From: Punica granatum
Lineage: Eukaryota > Streptophyta > Magnoliopsida > Myrtales > Lythraceae
Assembly (NCBI RefSeq): GCF_007655135.1
Contig: NC_045130.1
Span: 33,228,605 to 33,292,604, forward strand
Direction: 5' to 3'
Length of the DNA: 64,000 nt
Below are positions 36,112 through 48,255 of this stretch, one piece after another (the first letter of the stretch is position 1; every line of letters begins with the position of its first letter). The position numbers and the translations under genes were made by a program. The notes under the pieces were generated by a model. That model had not been told where the DNA came from. It searched no databases and saw only the letters and a list, made by a program, of their open reading frames with translations.

Positions 36112-38963
36112 ATGCGTCGGTGTTCAATTCTGAGGATTCTACTCGCAAGCTCCTTCACATTATCATCATCACCGCCGTCGTACCCCTTGTCGAGGAATCT
36201 CTCATCAGCTCAGCGGCACCGCCGCAGCTTCGCCGGAAGCAGCGAAGCTATGAGGAACAGCTGCTCAGCGCCCAGAGAGAGCGCTGACTGCGTGGTGATA
36301 GGCGCCGGCGTGGTTGGGCTCGCCGTGGCGAGGCAGCTGGCGATCGCCGGCCGAGATGTTCTGGTGCTCGACTCCGCCCCGACCTTCGGCACCGGCACGA
36401 GCTCCCGCAACAGCGAAGTGATCCACGCCGGCATTTACTATCCCCGCGGTTCTCTCAAGGTGTCAAGGCTTCCTCTCTTCCACTTCATTCCGATTACCAA
36501 AATCTAATTCATGATTGCTTCGACATTCGATCACGATGATCAATACGAAAATCAGCTCAGTCTTGCTAATTGGAGGTAGGGCTCCGGTAGATAGGATGAT
36601 TGAACTGAAAGAAAATCAAAATGGGAATTCTTTGCAGCCAGAGTTTTGCGTGAGGGGGAGGGAATTGCTGTACAAATACTGCTCTCAGCACAAAATTCCG
36701 CATAAGCAAATAGGGAAGCTCATAGTTGCTACGGGGCCATCGGAGGTTCCGAAGCTGACCGATATCATGAACCGGGGAATACAAAACGGGGTTTATGGAC
36801 TCAGGTTGATGGATGGCTCTGAAGCCACGAGAATGGAACCCGAGCTGTGGTGCGAGAAGGCCGTGTTTTCCCCTGTTACCGGGATTATCGATACTCATTC
36901 TCTGATGCTAACGCTAATGGTATGCTATTCTGCTTCTTGTGCCCATTAAATTGCAGGTTCTTTTTAGATTGATAATATGCCCGAAAAGCGAAAATTTGTA
37001 TATCAAGTTCTGCAAGTACTGTCCCGTGCAATTATCTTTTGGTGAGTTTGGTGCTGCAAATTGACAGGTATAACACCTCAATGTGAGTCCAGGGGGAAGC
37101 TGAAAATCACGGAACGACCTTCTCATTTAATACAGTTGTTACTGGTGCACATATTGAAGAGAATTCCATTCATCTTCGTATTTCTGATACCAAACATCTC
37201 GAGAGCTGCAATGAGAAAATTCCACCAAATCCAGATCTTATACTGGTGCCCAAGTTCGTTGTCAACTCAGCAGGCTTAAGTGCTCCTCTCCTTGCAAAGA
37301 GAATTCATGGCCTAGATATGCAAGTAGTTCCTCCTACGTATTTTGCTCGCGGCTGCTACTTCACCCTATCAAGCACCAAGAAATCTCCATTTGAACGTCT
37401 TATATACCCATTACCTGAGGACGGTGGTATTGGAGTGCATGTCACCCTGGATTTGAATGGGCAGGTGAAATTTGGGCCAGATGTTGAATGGATCAATGGT
37501 GTGGATGATGTTTCAAGCTTCTTGAATAGGTACTTGTTTATTTCCATTTCCAGGTTTGGTTTCAGGGTCAAATGTGGCTTTTATTCGCCAGTCACTTGAT
37601 TGATATGCAGATCTACAATTCAATTGCATATTGAATATTATCTTTCACACTGAAAATATTGGACTGCTGTAAGAGTGAAATTAGAAGCCCGACAAATCCG
37701 TTCCTTTTATATGTTGTTGACTGGTGTTATTCGTAGCAGGAATTCCTCGGGAGATATGATGAACTCTTTTTTGAAATTGAAATCTTGTATGGTAGGATGA
37801 AAGTGAACATTGTTATTTTACAAAAAGCAAGCGTTGCAGTGGGTATTAATTAAGTTATATGTTAATCTTAGTTGGAAACTTTGCATAAGATGTATCTTCG
37901 ATGAATTTGTGTTGAATTTGTGAAGAATTTATTCAATAAAAGCTTTTGTGAATGGTAGTATGAAGAACCAAATATCATGTCCTAATGCTGTCAAAGCCAT
38001 CATCCTCAGGTTTGATTACTCTGTATCTGCCAGTCGTGCGGAGAGATTCTATCCAGCCATACGAAAATACTATCCAAATCTCAAGGATGGGTCCTTGGAA
38101 CCAGGATATGCAGGGATTCGGCCAAAACTTTCTGGTCCCCAGCAGTCTCCAAAGGATTTCGTGGTGCAGGTCCGTCATCTTATAGTTTCATTCTACGTGA
38201 ACTGCCTTCTTTCTGGGCGTTATATAATCGGGCTTAAAAGGTGTACTTTATCATATGATCTGCAAAATCTTCAATTGCTTCTGACAAAGTTTGAATAGTA
38301 GATTACTAGCATTTATAAGATTTACTGCATAATTAATCCATTAATGGCCCGTAATATTATTATCAAGAAACTGACTCTAAATGCTGTCTGAGGCTTTCAC
38401 GATTAGAAGTGCTGCTAGGACACTGGTAGTATTCTTACGAGCACTAAAAGAATGGTTAGCATGTAAATCTGAAGTTCTAAGGTGGAACTTGAGAGATTTT
38501 AACATTGCCTACTTCTGAAGATGCTGTTGACCGATTTCTTGCAAAAAATTAGGATTCTTTATTAATGCATTTGGATGATGCTCAGACATATGAAGAGCCA
38601 TGATTCAATGTTGAGCCTGATGTTGTCTGAACTTTGAACTATTGGCATCGACTATGAGCTCAATACGCTGTGATTATTCTCCTGTATGTAGCACATATGA
38701 CTGGTTTTTACATTCACACATCGTTTCTCTTCCTGTTCTAATTTTCATCTTCAAGTTTAATCTATTTTACTTGATCATGGGATGAATTATTAATCTACAA
38801 GTATTGACAACTCTATCCCAACGCATTGCTACTTATCCTGCAGGGGGAAGACATTCATGGGATTTCTGGTCTTGTAAGCTTATTTGGAATTGAGTCACCT
38901 GGTCTAACATCAAGCATGGCAATTGCAGAATATGTCGTCTCAAGGTACTTGAATGTGCAATAA
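36112..38963 (+). CDS. L2HGDH: L-2-hydroxyglutarate dehydrogenase (FAD)
   Basis: Five exons: 36112-36459, 36638-36919, 37093-37529, 38010-38169 and 38844-38963 (TAA). All phases agree and give 448 residues. The N-terminal ~55 residues are basic and Ser-rich without acidic residues at first, fitting a mitochondrial presequence. The FAD fold starts at [17 protein letters not shown] (GxGxxG, residues 64-69), followed by [17 protein letters not shown], a hallmark of the family. Later blocks are [56 protein letters not shown] and [18 protein letters not shown]. The enzyme oxidises L-2-hydroxyglutarate to 2-oxoglutarate, repairing side products of mitochondrial metabolism. It converges with UTP11, 525 bp away. 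A truncated duplicate lies at 30.4-31.1 kb. Confidence 0.95.
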
Positions 38964-39488
38964 GATCGCACGAATTGGTTCGTCTGTGGTTTCAGATTTA
39001 AGATATGATTGAGCGAGACGACTTACATGCTATCATTAGCATATGAAAGATCCAGAGGACATAGAGCTGGTAGTTCTTGTAAAACGATGCCATTGCATTA
39101 ATCCTGCCAATGCTCTCCCCATATCCATGCCTCATTTTCTTTAGTTTTCCATCTCAAAACTTGAAAAGAGGAGAATCGGGTCTCTTTTCGTGCCCTTTGA
39201 TGGATTAATAACCCAGACAAAGAGAATATTACAAGAGACCCGTCTGCACTGTGACCGAGAGAAGCTGACAGACACTATGTCCCACGAATTTGAGGTCTAC
39301 AGGACGCAACGAATTTGGGAAAGTCTGTGATATGACATCAAAATTGAATTTGGGAAAGTCTCTGATATAGCATCAAAATTTCAACTTGCAGCTGCAAAGA
39401 TAATTTCTCAACCAAATATTAACTAGAAGATCCTCTAATCTGGTGAACCATTATAAGCCGAAACAATACAGATAATAGTCGTCCATCT
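38964..39488. other. Convergent 3' region between two genes
   Basis: This holds the 3' UTRs of the dehydrogenase (+) and UTP11 (-). A 30-bp phrase on the theme AATTTGGGAAAGTCTCTGATATAGCATC occurs twice near 39309-39378. No other gene fits. Confidence 0.5.
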
Positions 39489-41311
39489 TCAGCGCTTCCG
39501 TTCCGTTCGCCACTTGTATACAGGTTTTGATGTTGGGCAGACGATTTCATCCTCGCGAAGTTTCCGCTTCCTACCCTTCTTCTGCTCATTGGCAGCAGAT
39601 TTCATACACGTATGTTAAAAAAACTGAACAAAATTATATATCTAATAAAAAGAAGAGAAGTTCGAAAAATTACCTGTAGTTCCTTCTGCATTGCCATATC
39701 CATGTAGATTTTCTCCAATTCATTTACTCTACTTGTTCTAGCCTCTAGTTCTCTGTACGAAGCAGCTGTTTTCCTGCTCATCATTCAAACCAACACTGTT
39801 TAGGCCACCTATTCTGTCAAATGAGATATTTAGGGAGCTGAAATGAATTCGATAATGAGGGAAGCTCTGTCTCCGATCAAAAACTCTAGAAATGAAGCAA
39901 CAGAGCTATAATTTTCACCAGCTTCAGACACACTTCTGACTGCAAACAATTCCATAGCCACTTGGAGATTTGTCAACACAAACTCAGGACTAATAAAAAT
40001 TTCATAGCCTTAGATTTCCATGTGACTGCCTAATGGGTATCTTTTACCGTCAAAACCAAGGTTCATGAGCTTGATCAGCCCTCCCAGCACCCAAAACAAT
40101 TAATTGCAGACAATGAAACCACAGCAAAGGGAAGTAAAGAAAAATCATAAAACCGAAAGTCACCTTTTGATATGATTCGGAATGTCCTCTGAAGCGGGCA
40201 ATACCCCACTTTTAGAAGATCGAGACTGTATTTCTTTAGCCTCCTCCCTGAAGTGAGTTGAAAAAGTCGTGAAATAACCCAAGCCAAAAGAAGGTCACTC
40301 TGGATATGTAGACAGATCGAGCAGGATAAACAAAGCATAGAAGACATTCGAATTTGATGGAACTCAACAGAACGGTTCTGTCATAAGCTGAGAAGGAAAG
40401 CACAAGTTTCAGCGAATGCCTGTTTTATAAGATATAAAGGGACTTCATAATCTAATTTCTATGCTGTCTACGCATGAACTGGCGTGTTTCATTTTTTATA
40501 ATGTACTTGACTCAGATGATCGAATAATAACATTATGACATTGTATCAAGCTGACAAACAGAAAGGCAATAGCCTATTAGGAACAAACCTATCCTCGGCA
40601 TAGTAAACATGTCTGCTTGATGATTGATTATCGAGAGAGTGCAAAGTTGCAGTGAGTTTCTCAATTTTCTGCAGGAAACCAAATATTCAACCCTATCAGT
40701 TCTCCTTTTAATTCTCAGTAACCTGATCAGATGATTCGGGAACACGGCACCTAATGTAGGAACACAAGCTCAAACCCGACTAACCTTCTTCTCGCTCTGC
40801 ACTTTCTGAAGAATATACCCGATGTCCTGAGTCTTCATAAGCATCAGCTCCTCAGGAGTATACTTATTTGCCTCGCTCCTACATTTTCACATTACATAAT
40901 TAAAACTTCAAGGTGACAAAGGAACAAGGAACTAATCGATGCTAAACTCGATGAACTAATGACGACAATGGCAGCGGCTCCTTACTGGGGTCTATGGACT
41001 CCGTCGACCGTTCGGGTCTTACTCATCTTAAAGTAGAACTCATCGGGATTTCTGAAAGCCGCCTTCTCCCAGAGCTTCCGCAGGGTCTCCTCCTTCTTGT
41101 GGAAGGCCTTCGCTCGGACGACGTAGTCCTTGTGCTTCTCTAGCAGCCCAAACTTCTTCCTCGCTTGCCTGGAAGTGGAACCCGATCACGAAAATCACAT
41201 CAAACCGAAGGAGGGAATATGCAGAGCTCGAAGAAGGTGGGGAGAGGATACTTACGGCTGAGACCGCTCCTTGTGAGCCCTTCTTGGGATGGCGTTCCTC
41301 AGGGAAGACAT
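39489..41311 (-). CDS. UTP11: U3 snoRNA-associated protein 11 (SSU processome)
   Basis: Seven exons: 41311-41256, 41168-40986, 40878-40785, 40668-40589, 40247-40164, 39773-39674 and 39581-39489 (TGA). The spliced length of 690 bp gives 229 residues, normal for the family. The protein starts MSSLRNAIPRRAHKERSQPQ and includes RKKFGLLEKHKDYVVRAKAF, NPDEFYFKMSKTRTVDGVHR, YTPEELMLMKTQDIGYILQK, AASYRELEARTSRVNELEKI and a basic end, KPVYKWRTERKR. These are the Utp11 blocks. It is a nucleolar component of the small-subunit processome, needed for early 18S pre-rRNA cleavage with U3 snoRNA. All introns are GT-AG. The start is the first ATG in the conserved frame. Confidence 0.96.
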
Positions 41312-41949
41312 GTTCGGTTTGACAACTAAAAATTGGAGCTTTTCTCCTGCAATTGAATCAAATACTATCAAAACCCTAGATCAAGAACCCTCTCACGGGC
41401 CTCGCCTGGTTCACTTCAGCTGGGCAACGACGGAGAAAGCGGAAGAAGAAGTTGCAGAAGGCAGATGATCGGATGTCGGCTGTGAACGACGGACAGGCGA
41501 GAGAAGGAGAAGAGAGGCGGCGGAAGCAACCAATTAAGTCCCGAATCAACCGGAGCGACACAGGTGTCCAATAGTAAACCCGAACCGAACCAGCCCGATA
41601 TTTCCGGGTAAAAAAAAATACCGAAGTTACAATAAGGGCCCGTTTGGTTCGACTTCCAGAAACGAAAACGGAATGAGGCGAACTGTGACGAAATTGAAAA
41701 CGGAATGACAAATTTTCATTTTTGTTTGGTTAAGCCTTCATCATCAAGCTGACCCATCGAGATTAGATTAAGGCGAATTTCTAGAACATGCCTCACCTTC
41801 TTCAAAAACAACGTGCAGCCAAGCTCGGTCTTTAGACAGACATCACCAGTACTGACAATCTCGTATGACTATCCATTTCTCATTTTCACATAACCATAGT
41901 TTCCGCTAGTGTAAGATGAGACCAATGAGGAGTAACATGAAATGAGGCA
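41312..41949. other. UTP11 promoter region
   Basis: The first ~350 bp right of the start contain 5' UTR and promoter and are moderately GC-rich. AGGGCCCGTTTGGTTCGACTT near 41636 resembles a MITE end. The minus-strand open frame at 41376-41711 has no family resemblance. Confidence 0.4.
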
Positions 41950-42930
41950 CATGTATCTGCAACCCAGGTAGAGTCCTGACACGTGAGATTCACATCGACT
42001 TCATCACAAACAATGTAGGTCTCTCCATCAGATGCCACTGTTGCAGTGCCGTCTTCCTTCTTACTCTTACCGTTGCCATTATGATTCCTCTTTAGAGCTT
42101 TGCACTCCCTTTAGTAGTGTCCCGCTTTGCCACAGTAATTGCAAGTGACTCCTTTCATCGTCTTCGACTTTGATCTACCACTCAATTTGTCACATGAGTT
42201 ACCATGCCTGGAAGATGGATTTCTGCTTTAACTTCTCCCCTGTTGTTCAATAAACAATGTTTCAGACAGAATGAAAATCCCAGAGTCTTTCATTCTAGTC
42301 TCCTCATTAAATAAATATCTATCACTGTGGCCAACGATAGTTTCCCATTTGGTGCAAAATTGCTCAATGCAACCACAAGTGTGTCCCAATTATCCGGTAG
42401 AGTCCCTAAAAGTAGACAAGCGTACAACTCATCGGGTCGTATTATCTCCAAGTTTGTCAACTAGTTAAAAATATCCTAGAAATCACTCATGTGCACAGCC
42501 ATATTACTTCAATCCTGGTAATGGAGATGAACAAACTTCTTCACGAGAAATGCCTCATTTTGCAATGTTTTCCTCATATAGAGATTTGTCAATTTATCCC
42601 GCAAAACTTTTGCATTTGTCTTCTGAGTAACATGATGATAAATACTATTGTCTATCAATTACCAAATCATAGTAATAGTCTTTCGATTTGCGCATTCCCA
42701 AGCCTTGTCATTCTTTTCTTTTAGTTTCGCCGAATTCCCTTCAATGGGATCATACAAGTCATTGCAAAATAGAAAATACTCCATTCGAGACTTCCATATA
42801 TAGTAGTTGGTTGCATTCAACTTGAACATAGATCCCGTAGACTCATCCATCTCAAAAACACCGAAAACCTCAAACTTCTCTAACCCGAGACTTTGATTTA
42901 ACTTGTTTAGAAGGGTGTGCTCGGCCACAA
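41950..42930 (-). pseudogene. Ty1/copia gag remnant
   Basis: The minus strand reads FKLNATNYYIWKSRMEYFLF, the N-terminal copia gag block (DUF4219/UBN2), with an upstream start near 42928. It continues with frame breaks through LRDKLTNLYMRKTLQNEAFL (about 42580) and LLGTLPDNWDTLVVALSN (about 42370). Near 42110 is the zinc-knuckle remnant ITVAKRDTTKG, where Cys and His positions are disrupted. No protease, integrase or LTR was identified. Confidence 0.8.
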
Positions 42931-44723
42931 CAGCACATAGAGAGCTCGAATAAGTATTTTGACCATTCAGAGCCTATCCCCACATGTGGTGATGTCGCTG
43001 CCAACGTTTCGTCCCAATCGGAGTTTGTTTGACTTCCCGATCGAGGCTTGATCTAGCTGTGGTCGCACAGAAAAATATGTTATGTTGCTTCTTTGTTCTC
43101 TGTTATGCCGCTACTTCTTTGCTGATTCTTGTCACTCATCACTCCACTCTTTGCTCAGCTCTTTCGCTGAAATTAACCCTCCCAAAGGTAGGTCCTTGGG
43201 GCCTATTAAAAGCCGATGAAAGCTCAACATGATTTGAGCCCAATTTCCTCCAAATTGGAGGGATACCCAACAGATTTTATGTTCTGATGATTGCATTTCT
43301 TCGCTGTTGAAGGTCTGATATGAATGGTGCGCAACATCTCCATGCATTTCGCCCATTCACAACCCCAATGGTCATTGGTATTGGCTTGGACTCTGAAATG
43401 TGTGATCGATCATTCTGCCATCGATTATGGCCTGGGTTCGACATTCAAATAAATATGAAGGAACTTATCTCGGTTTTGTATAATGTAGAATAGCAAGTTA
43501 GTCAGTTTGGATGCATTCTGTAACAGGGGATGTCTCCCTGCTGAAATTGTTAATCAGAATGGGGCAACGAGAAAAGCGACAAACTTGTGAACAGTACATT
43601 AATCAAAGCCAGACGGATCTGATTTCTTGCAAAACAAGGTCGATCACTTCTGATAAAGAACCCTTTTACCTTGCAGTGAGTTATATGTGTAACAATTGGA
43701 ACAAAAAGCATGGCTTTTTATGAGTTTTTGTTCCGGTTAGCCGAATGTTCATGGAGACTCGAAGGAACAGCTATCGAACATAGGTGCTTTAAACATCAAA
43801 GATGCATCCCGCCAATATCATTTAACTCCATCCATCAATCACCCGTTAAAAGGATCACTCATATCGTAGCAAAATTACTTTGGTCTCTTAAGAGTGCTGT
43901 GCTGATGTGACTGCTTGATTTAGGCTTTGGCTACGTCTGGGGTTGACTAAAGGAAAGGAAGGAGCAAAGAATGCGAATGGGTGATTGACCGAAGCCATGA
44001 AAGTTTTCTTGGGAACCTTATTCGAGGTTACCTGATCTCGAGCCCAACTCAGATGAGCCTATTGAAGCTTGAGTTTGGTCGTGCGCGATATGCTGCAAAT
44101 TGTGCCCACTCGAGCCCAAGCTCGAATATCTCATTTATTTGATGAGCCCAAGGACGTCGAGATCAAGCTTTGAAGCTTGATTGAGCGGATTATGCTTTTG
44201 CATACACTGCGCTCACACCATGCCAAACCAGTGTAGAGGGCGGATATTTAGGGTTGTGTGTCCAATTGACATGTAAAGGTGCAACAATGTAAAAGAGCAT
44301 ATGTCTAATTGACATATGAGAGAGTTGTTGAAGAGAAATTTAAGTCCACATTGTCCGATTGACACGTGATTGAGATGTTTAGAGTGATTTAAGCCCATGT
44401 ATGACTTCACATGAGACCATGAGTGTTGAGAGTGGTTTAAGTCCACATGTCTTACTGACATGTGAGGGCGGATGTTGAGAATTGGTTGTTCCAACAATAT
44501 ATGGGGGAAAATCACATTGGGGATCATGCTCATTCTTTAAATTGGACGGCCACCAACAATATGAAAGTGAATGTCGCCATATGAGGATTTTATTAAAACT
44601 TTAATCATTACGTACTCATCCTAGGATTTTATTAACACTTCCATTGCTTCTTGACAAGAACTTTGTTGGACCCCGTCTCCACATACATTTGCTTTGCCCG
44701 TGATTTAATTTAAGGGAAAAAGT
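42931..44723. other. Unassigned repetitive spacer
   Basis: No supported exon. Positions 44240-44480 contain a loose repeat in which TAAGTCCACAT and a phrase like ATTGACACGTGA or CTGACATGTGAG return several times at about 60-90 bp spacing. It looks like transposon-derived sequence whose family I cannot name. Confidence 0.4.
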
Positions 44724-45628
44724 TGTAAAATCCAAAAAATTTACACGAAAAAATAGATAAATACATATGAATTTTCATATAAATTAGAAATATTCAGAAA
44801 ATTACAAATTCCATCGGACGAGTGAAAATGCCGATAAAATGCCATAGTTTCACCACCATTTTGACCTGTAAAACAACTAAGAATATATTTTGTGAGTGAG
44901 CTTGACGCCCAATGAATAACCACATCTTAAACTAGCTGAATCATAGTACGTGTTCAGTTATATCATAAAATATCGTCGAGATCTCCATAACTCAGATAAT
45001 CCCTGTGTCATTCCCAGCTCCTGATTGCATTATCGACTCCACATTGGCAGCCTTTCTGCTCCAAGCAGTCCTTTCCTACTGCTCGGCTTACGACTAATTC
45101 CCATTAATCTCAGTTATACAACTCAAAACCTCACTACTTATTTTCAAATAATGTAATTGATCGTCTAAAAATACATGTATGATCCGTAACAATAACATGG
45201 CCATGACAATGTACTTATAAAAATATTAATTAAAGATAATAAAAGTATTAGTTTAAGAATATGTTACTCATCTTGACGAGTCCCCCGAACATCAAAATAC
45301 CGAAATAGGTTGTTCCCTATTTTTCTAAAAGTTTCTCCCACGTTGCTCTCGGCTTTTCTCTCATCGCTAAAACTTGAAATTGAATGAAGTGGCCAGTTGA
45401 ACAAGCAGCAAATTTATATGGAAGAAGAGAATGGCGGTGGAAATTGATTCATCTTAGTGGCCCGCGTGGAAAGTAAGGGATTGAAAGAAAATGGACACAT
45501 GGAAAGGAAATTGTAAGCTTATCTCAGTGAAACAAGAATTATACTATAAATCAATTAATAAATTTAGTGTGAAATTGCAAAAAATAGAAATTGCACGTGA
45601 ATGAACATTGAAAATTTGGGATGTTACA
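44724..45628. mobile_element. Diverged LTR copy, no target duplication
   Basis: It starts TGTAAAATCCAAAAAATT and ends TTTGGGATGTTACA. It matches the solo LTR at 48543-49526 through GAATTTTCATA, ATATTCAGA, CCACCATTTTGACCTG and TGAATAACCAC. The 5 bp on each side (AAAGT, ATTCA) differ, so it is not a simple solo LTR: one end is changed, or it is one LTR of a partly deleted element. Confidence 0.65.
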
Positions 45629-45635
45629 ATTCATT

Positions 45636-46070
45636 TTCGGTCCTCAATCTTTGCTCACTTTTTTATTTTTGTCCTAAATCTATTTTTTTTGTTCGATTCT
45701 ATCTTAAACGTTACATAATATGTTCAAAAAACTATTTTTCGGTCCAAAATATTTTTAAAATATAATACTTTATTACAAATAAATTTTGAAAATACAAAAA
45801 AGAAAAAGAAAAAGAAAAAGAAAAAGAAAAAAAGGAAATGAGTAGATCCCAGTTCGATTAGAATCTCCCGATTACGGGGGAAGGTCTCCCGATTTCCTCT
45901 TTTTTTTATTCTTCAAAATTAATTTACAATAAAATAGTATATTTAAAAATATTTTGGACGAAAAAATTAACGGTAGGACTATAATGAACAAATTATGTAA
46001 CGTTTAGGAGGATCGAACAAAAAAAATAGATTTAGAATGAAAACGAAAAAGTAAGTAATGATTTGCTTAC
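45636..46070. mobile_element. Foldback/MITE with ~150-bp inverted arms
   Basis: Left-arm words CTAAATCTATTTTTTT, TAAACGTTACATAAT and GTCCAAAATATTTTTAAA return complemented on the right (AAAAAAATAGATTTAG, ATTATGTAACGTTTA, TTTAAAAATATTTTGGAC). The loop holds an (AAAAAG)n microsatellite and GATTAGAATCTCCCGATTAC. The element starts immediately after the LTR end at 45628. No clear target duplication. Confidence 0.75.
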
Positions 46071-46142
46071 ATCGTGCACTGATGATCAACATAAGCTTGC
46101 ATTATGTTTAGCATAGAAACACGTAAAGATGTAGTCCTAGTA

Positions 46143-46500
46143 TTTTTTTTTTTTGGTGTCATTCCGGTTCCTGAAAACCCAATGGACCCTCGACTAATTT
46201 AGTCAAAGTATGGCAACCTTGCCATCTCCTGCTACGCAATGTTCAGACTCTCAATCGCAAACATATTAGATGATTTGAACAATTAGCATAAACACTGATC
46301 CCGTCAACGTAGCACCACCGAAGACCTAATATAGTTATGTATAGAGGAAATTCGAACTCGGGACCTTGAGATGACTAAATCACATGGGAGTAAACTTCTA
46401 ACCAGTAAGCATTGGCCCCCTTAACGTAGCACCACCAAAGACCTAATATAGTTATGCGGGGATTCGAACTCGGAACCTTGAGACGACTAAATCACATGCA
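46143..46500 (-). mobile_element. tRNA-related SINE with duplicated head
   Basis: The minus strand has an A-box-like TGGTTAGAAG and a B box GAGTTCGAATTTCC, and ends AGGAACCGGAATGACACC followed by about 12 A. The tRNA-related head occurs twice: TAACTATATTAGGTCTT and GAGTTCGAATCCCCG recur about 120 bp apart. Target duplications were not found. Confidence 0.6.
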
Positions 46501-46922
46501 TTTTCATTTTCATTGGATTGAGTGTATACACATTGCCCATATACATGAGAGGTGAGTGCATGTACATTGCCAATTGAGGATTTGCTATGTTGATATGTTA
46601 GGTTTTTCGATGAAGTATCACTTTAAGACTCTTAATTTGGTGAGGATAATTTGTTTATGAAAATTTATTCTCTTGGACAACTTGATTTATCTCTTGCTTT
46701 CAGTATGTGTGGTTCATAAATATTTTTGGGCGATGGTAATGCATTATTTCTTAAGCATGAGTAAGTAATGAAAGGAATTAGATCATTAATGTGGATGCAG
46801 TCATTTCTGAGAACTCTAAGGGATTTATTCATAGCGATTGATTTGGGTTAAGCTGAGGATTGTTTGCTTTGCTTAGTTTTAGTGTGTTTTGCTCGAGGAC
46901 TAGCAAAAGTTAGGTTCGAGGG
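46501..46922 (+). mobile_element. Gypsy 3' untranslated remnant and PPT
   Basis: This is non-coding sequence that leads into CTCGAGGACTAGCAAAAGTTAGG and TTCGAGGG, just before the LTR start. Plant Ty3/gypsy elements commonly carry such a 'CTCGAGGACGAGCAA' phrase before the 3' LTR. No pol sequence remains. Confidence 0.5.
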
Positions 46923-48255
46923 TGTGATAACTCCATGAAACTAGAGTTAAAAGGTCATATTTACTTGCTTAATTGATGGTAGATGTTCTCGTTTAAGTTT
47001 ATTTTAGGTGTTTTTAAGTTGTTTTAGGTTAGGTTAGTCTAATTTAGTCTTAGTTTTATATAGGTTAGTCTAATTTAGTCTTAGTTTTATTTTTAGTAGG
47101 TTTTTAATTGATTTTAGCTCGATATCTATGTGATTGTCCTCTAAATTCATGTTATTTTTGGCAGGAAACACTCGAGAAAACTGTGCAAAATTGATGTCTA
47201 CAGATAGGTTAACGAGTGAGGAAGCTAGCGGGTCAAACGGAACGTGAATCGGAGTTTAAATGAAAAAGTTATTGGCAGCCAAAGTGACATAGTCAAGGAG
47301 ACCGCGGTTAGTTCGTAGGAGACTGAGGTGAAAGAATGCTGTTCAAGATTTCGATATATTTTTCCCCCGAGCCAGTGTGATGTCGACTTTGTGTTTTTAA
47401 ATTGGAATATTTGTAGCTAAGGGGTATATTTGATATTTAGGAAGGTCTATCTGTAGAGATTTGGCAGATATTCTATCTGTTATTTATTTTAGGCAAGATT
47501 TTATAGTATCTTTTGGAGGGTAATATATAGATTTGGAGGCTGCACAATATTAGAAGAGGCTGGAGCATGAATTTTGGGAGAAACTTCAAGCCAAGGAACA
47601 AGAGAAAGATCAAGAAGACGTTCATGGATTTGAGTCGGCGGACCGCATTTGTTCTTCTTTGATCCTATCTTAGTTTATTGTTTCAAAACTATGTCTTTGA
47701 TTAATTCGATGTTGCTTTTGATGAACATGAGGAGCTAAATTTCTTTTTCTAGGGTTATCAATGGAACCTAAGTTCGATGTGTGTTGGAAAATAGAATTGA
47801 TTCGCGAGGAGGATTGGAATATACCCGATCACCTTAGGTAACTGAATAGGGTTGATTCTTAATGGGTTCCCACTTGTTAATTGCTTGGGAATAAAGTAAT
47901 TAATTCGATACATGGGAATACATCCTTATGACATTCGGAAGGTGCTTAAGGAGAGATTAGGACCCTAGGTTAACACATAATCATTCAATAGATAGAAAGA
48001 GAGGAAGCCAATTTGGATAGGTGCTAGGGGAAGTTGTATACCCTAGGTTTGTGTTCATTGATTGCTTTAGTTAATTATTAGTTTTCTTAATTTTCTGAAA
48101 TCACTCGAATTTGATTGTTTGGATAAAGAAGTAGGCTGCTAATTTTAGTAGTTAGTGAAAGTTTAGAATAGGCTCTGAGGGAACGATACTTATACTTATC
48201 ACTATATTACTTGTTCGATAACGTGCACTTGTGTCGACCTTATTTTATCGCAACA
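46923..48255 (+). mobile_element. Ty3/gypsy-type 3' LTR
   Basis: It starts TGTGATAACTCCATG and ends TTATTTTATCGCAACA, about 1.33 kb long. Near its end it has GAGGGAACGATACTTATAC and CGTGCACTTGTGTCG, a pattern typical of Athila/Tat-like LTR ends. To the right, sequence resumes inside a LINE reading frame, so the element inserted into that LINE. A tandem repeat with the unit GGTTAGTCTAATTTAGTCTT lies near 47031-47095. No second LTR was found. Confidence 0.6.

Noticed and set aside
46340..46500. tRNA gene suggested by GTTCGAAT box B
   Set aside because: The region cannot form a cloverleaf with proper acceptor and anticodon arms. It fits a SINE head instead.
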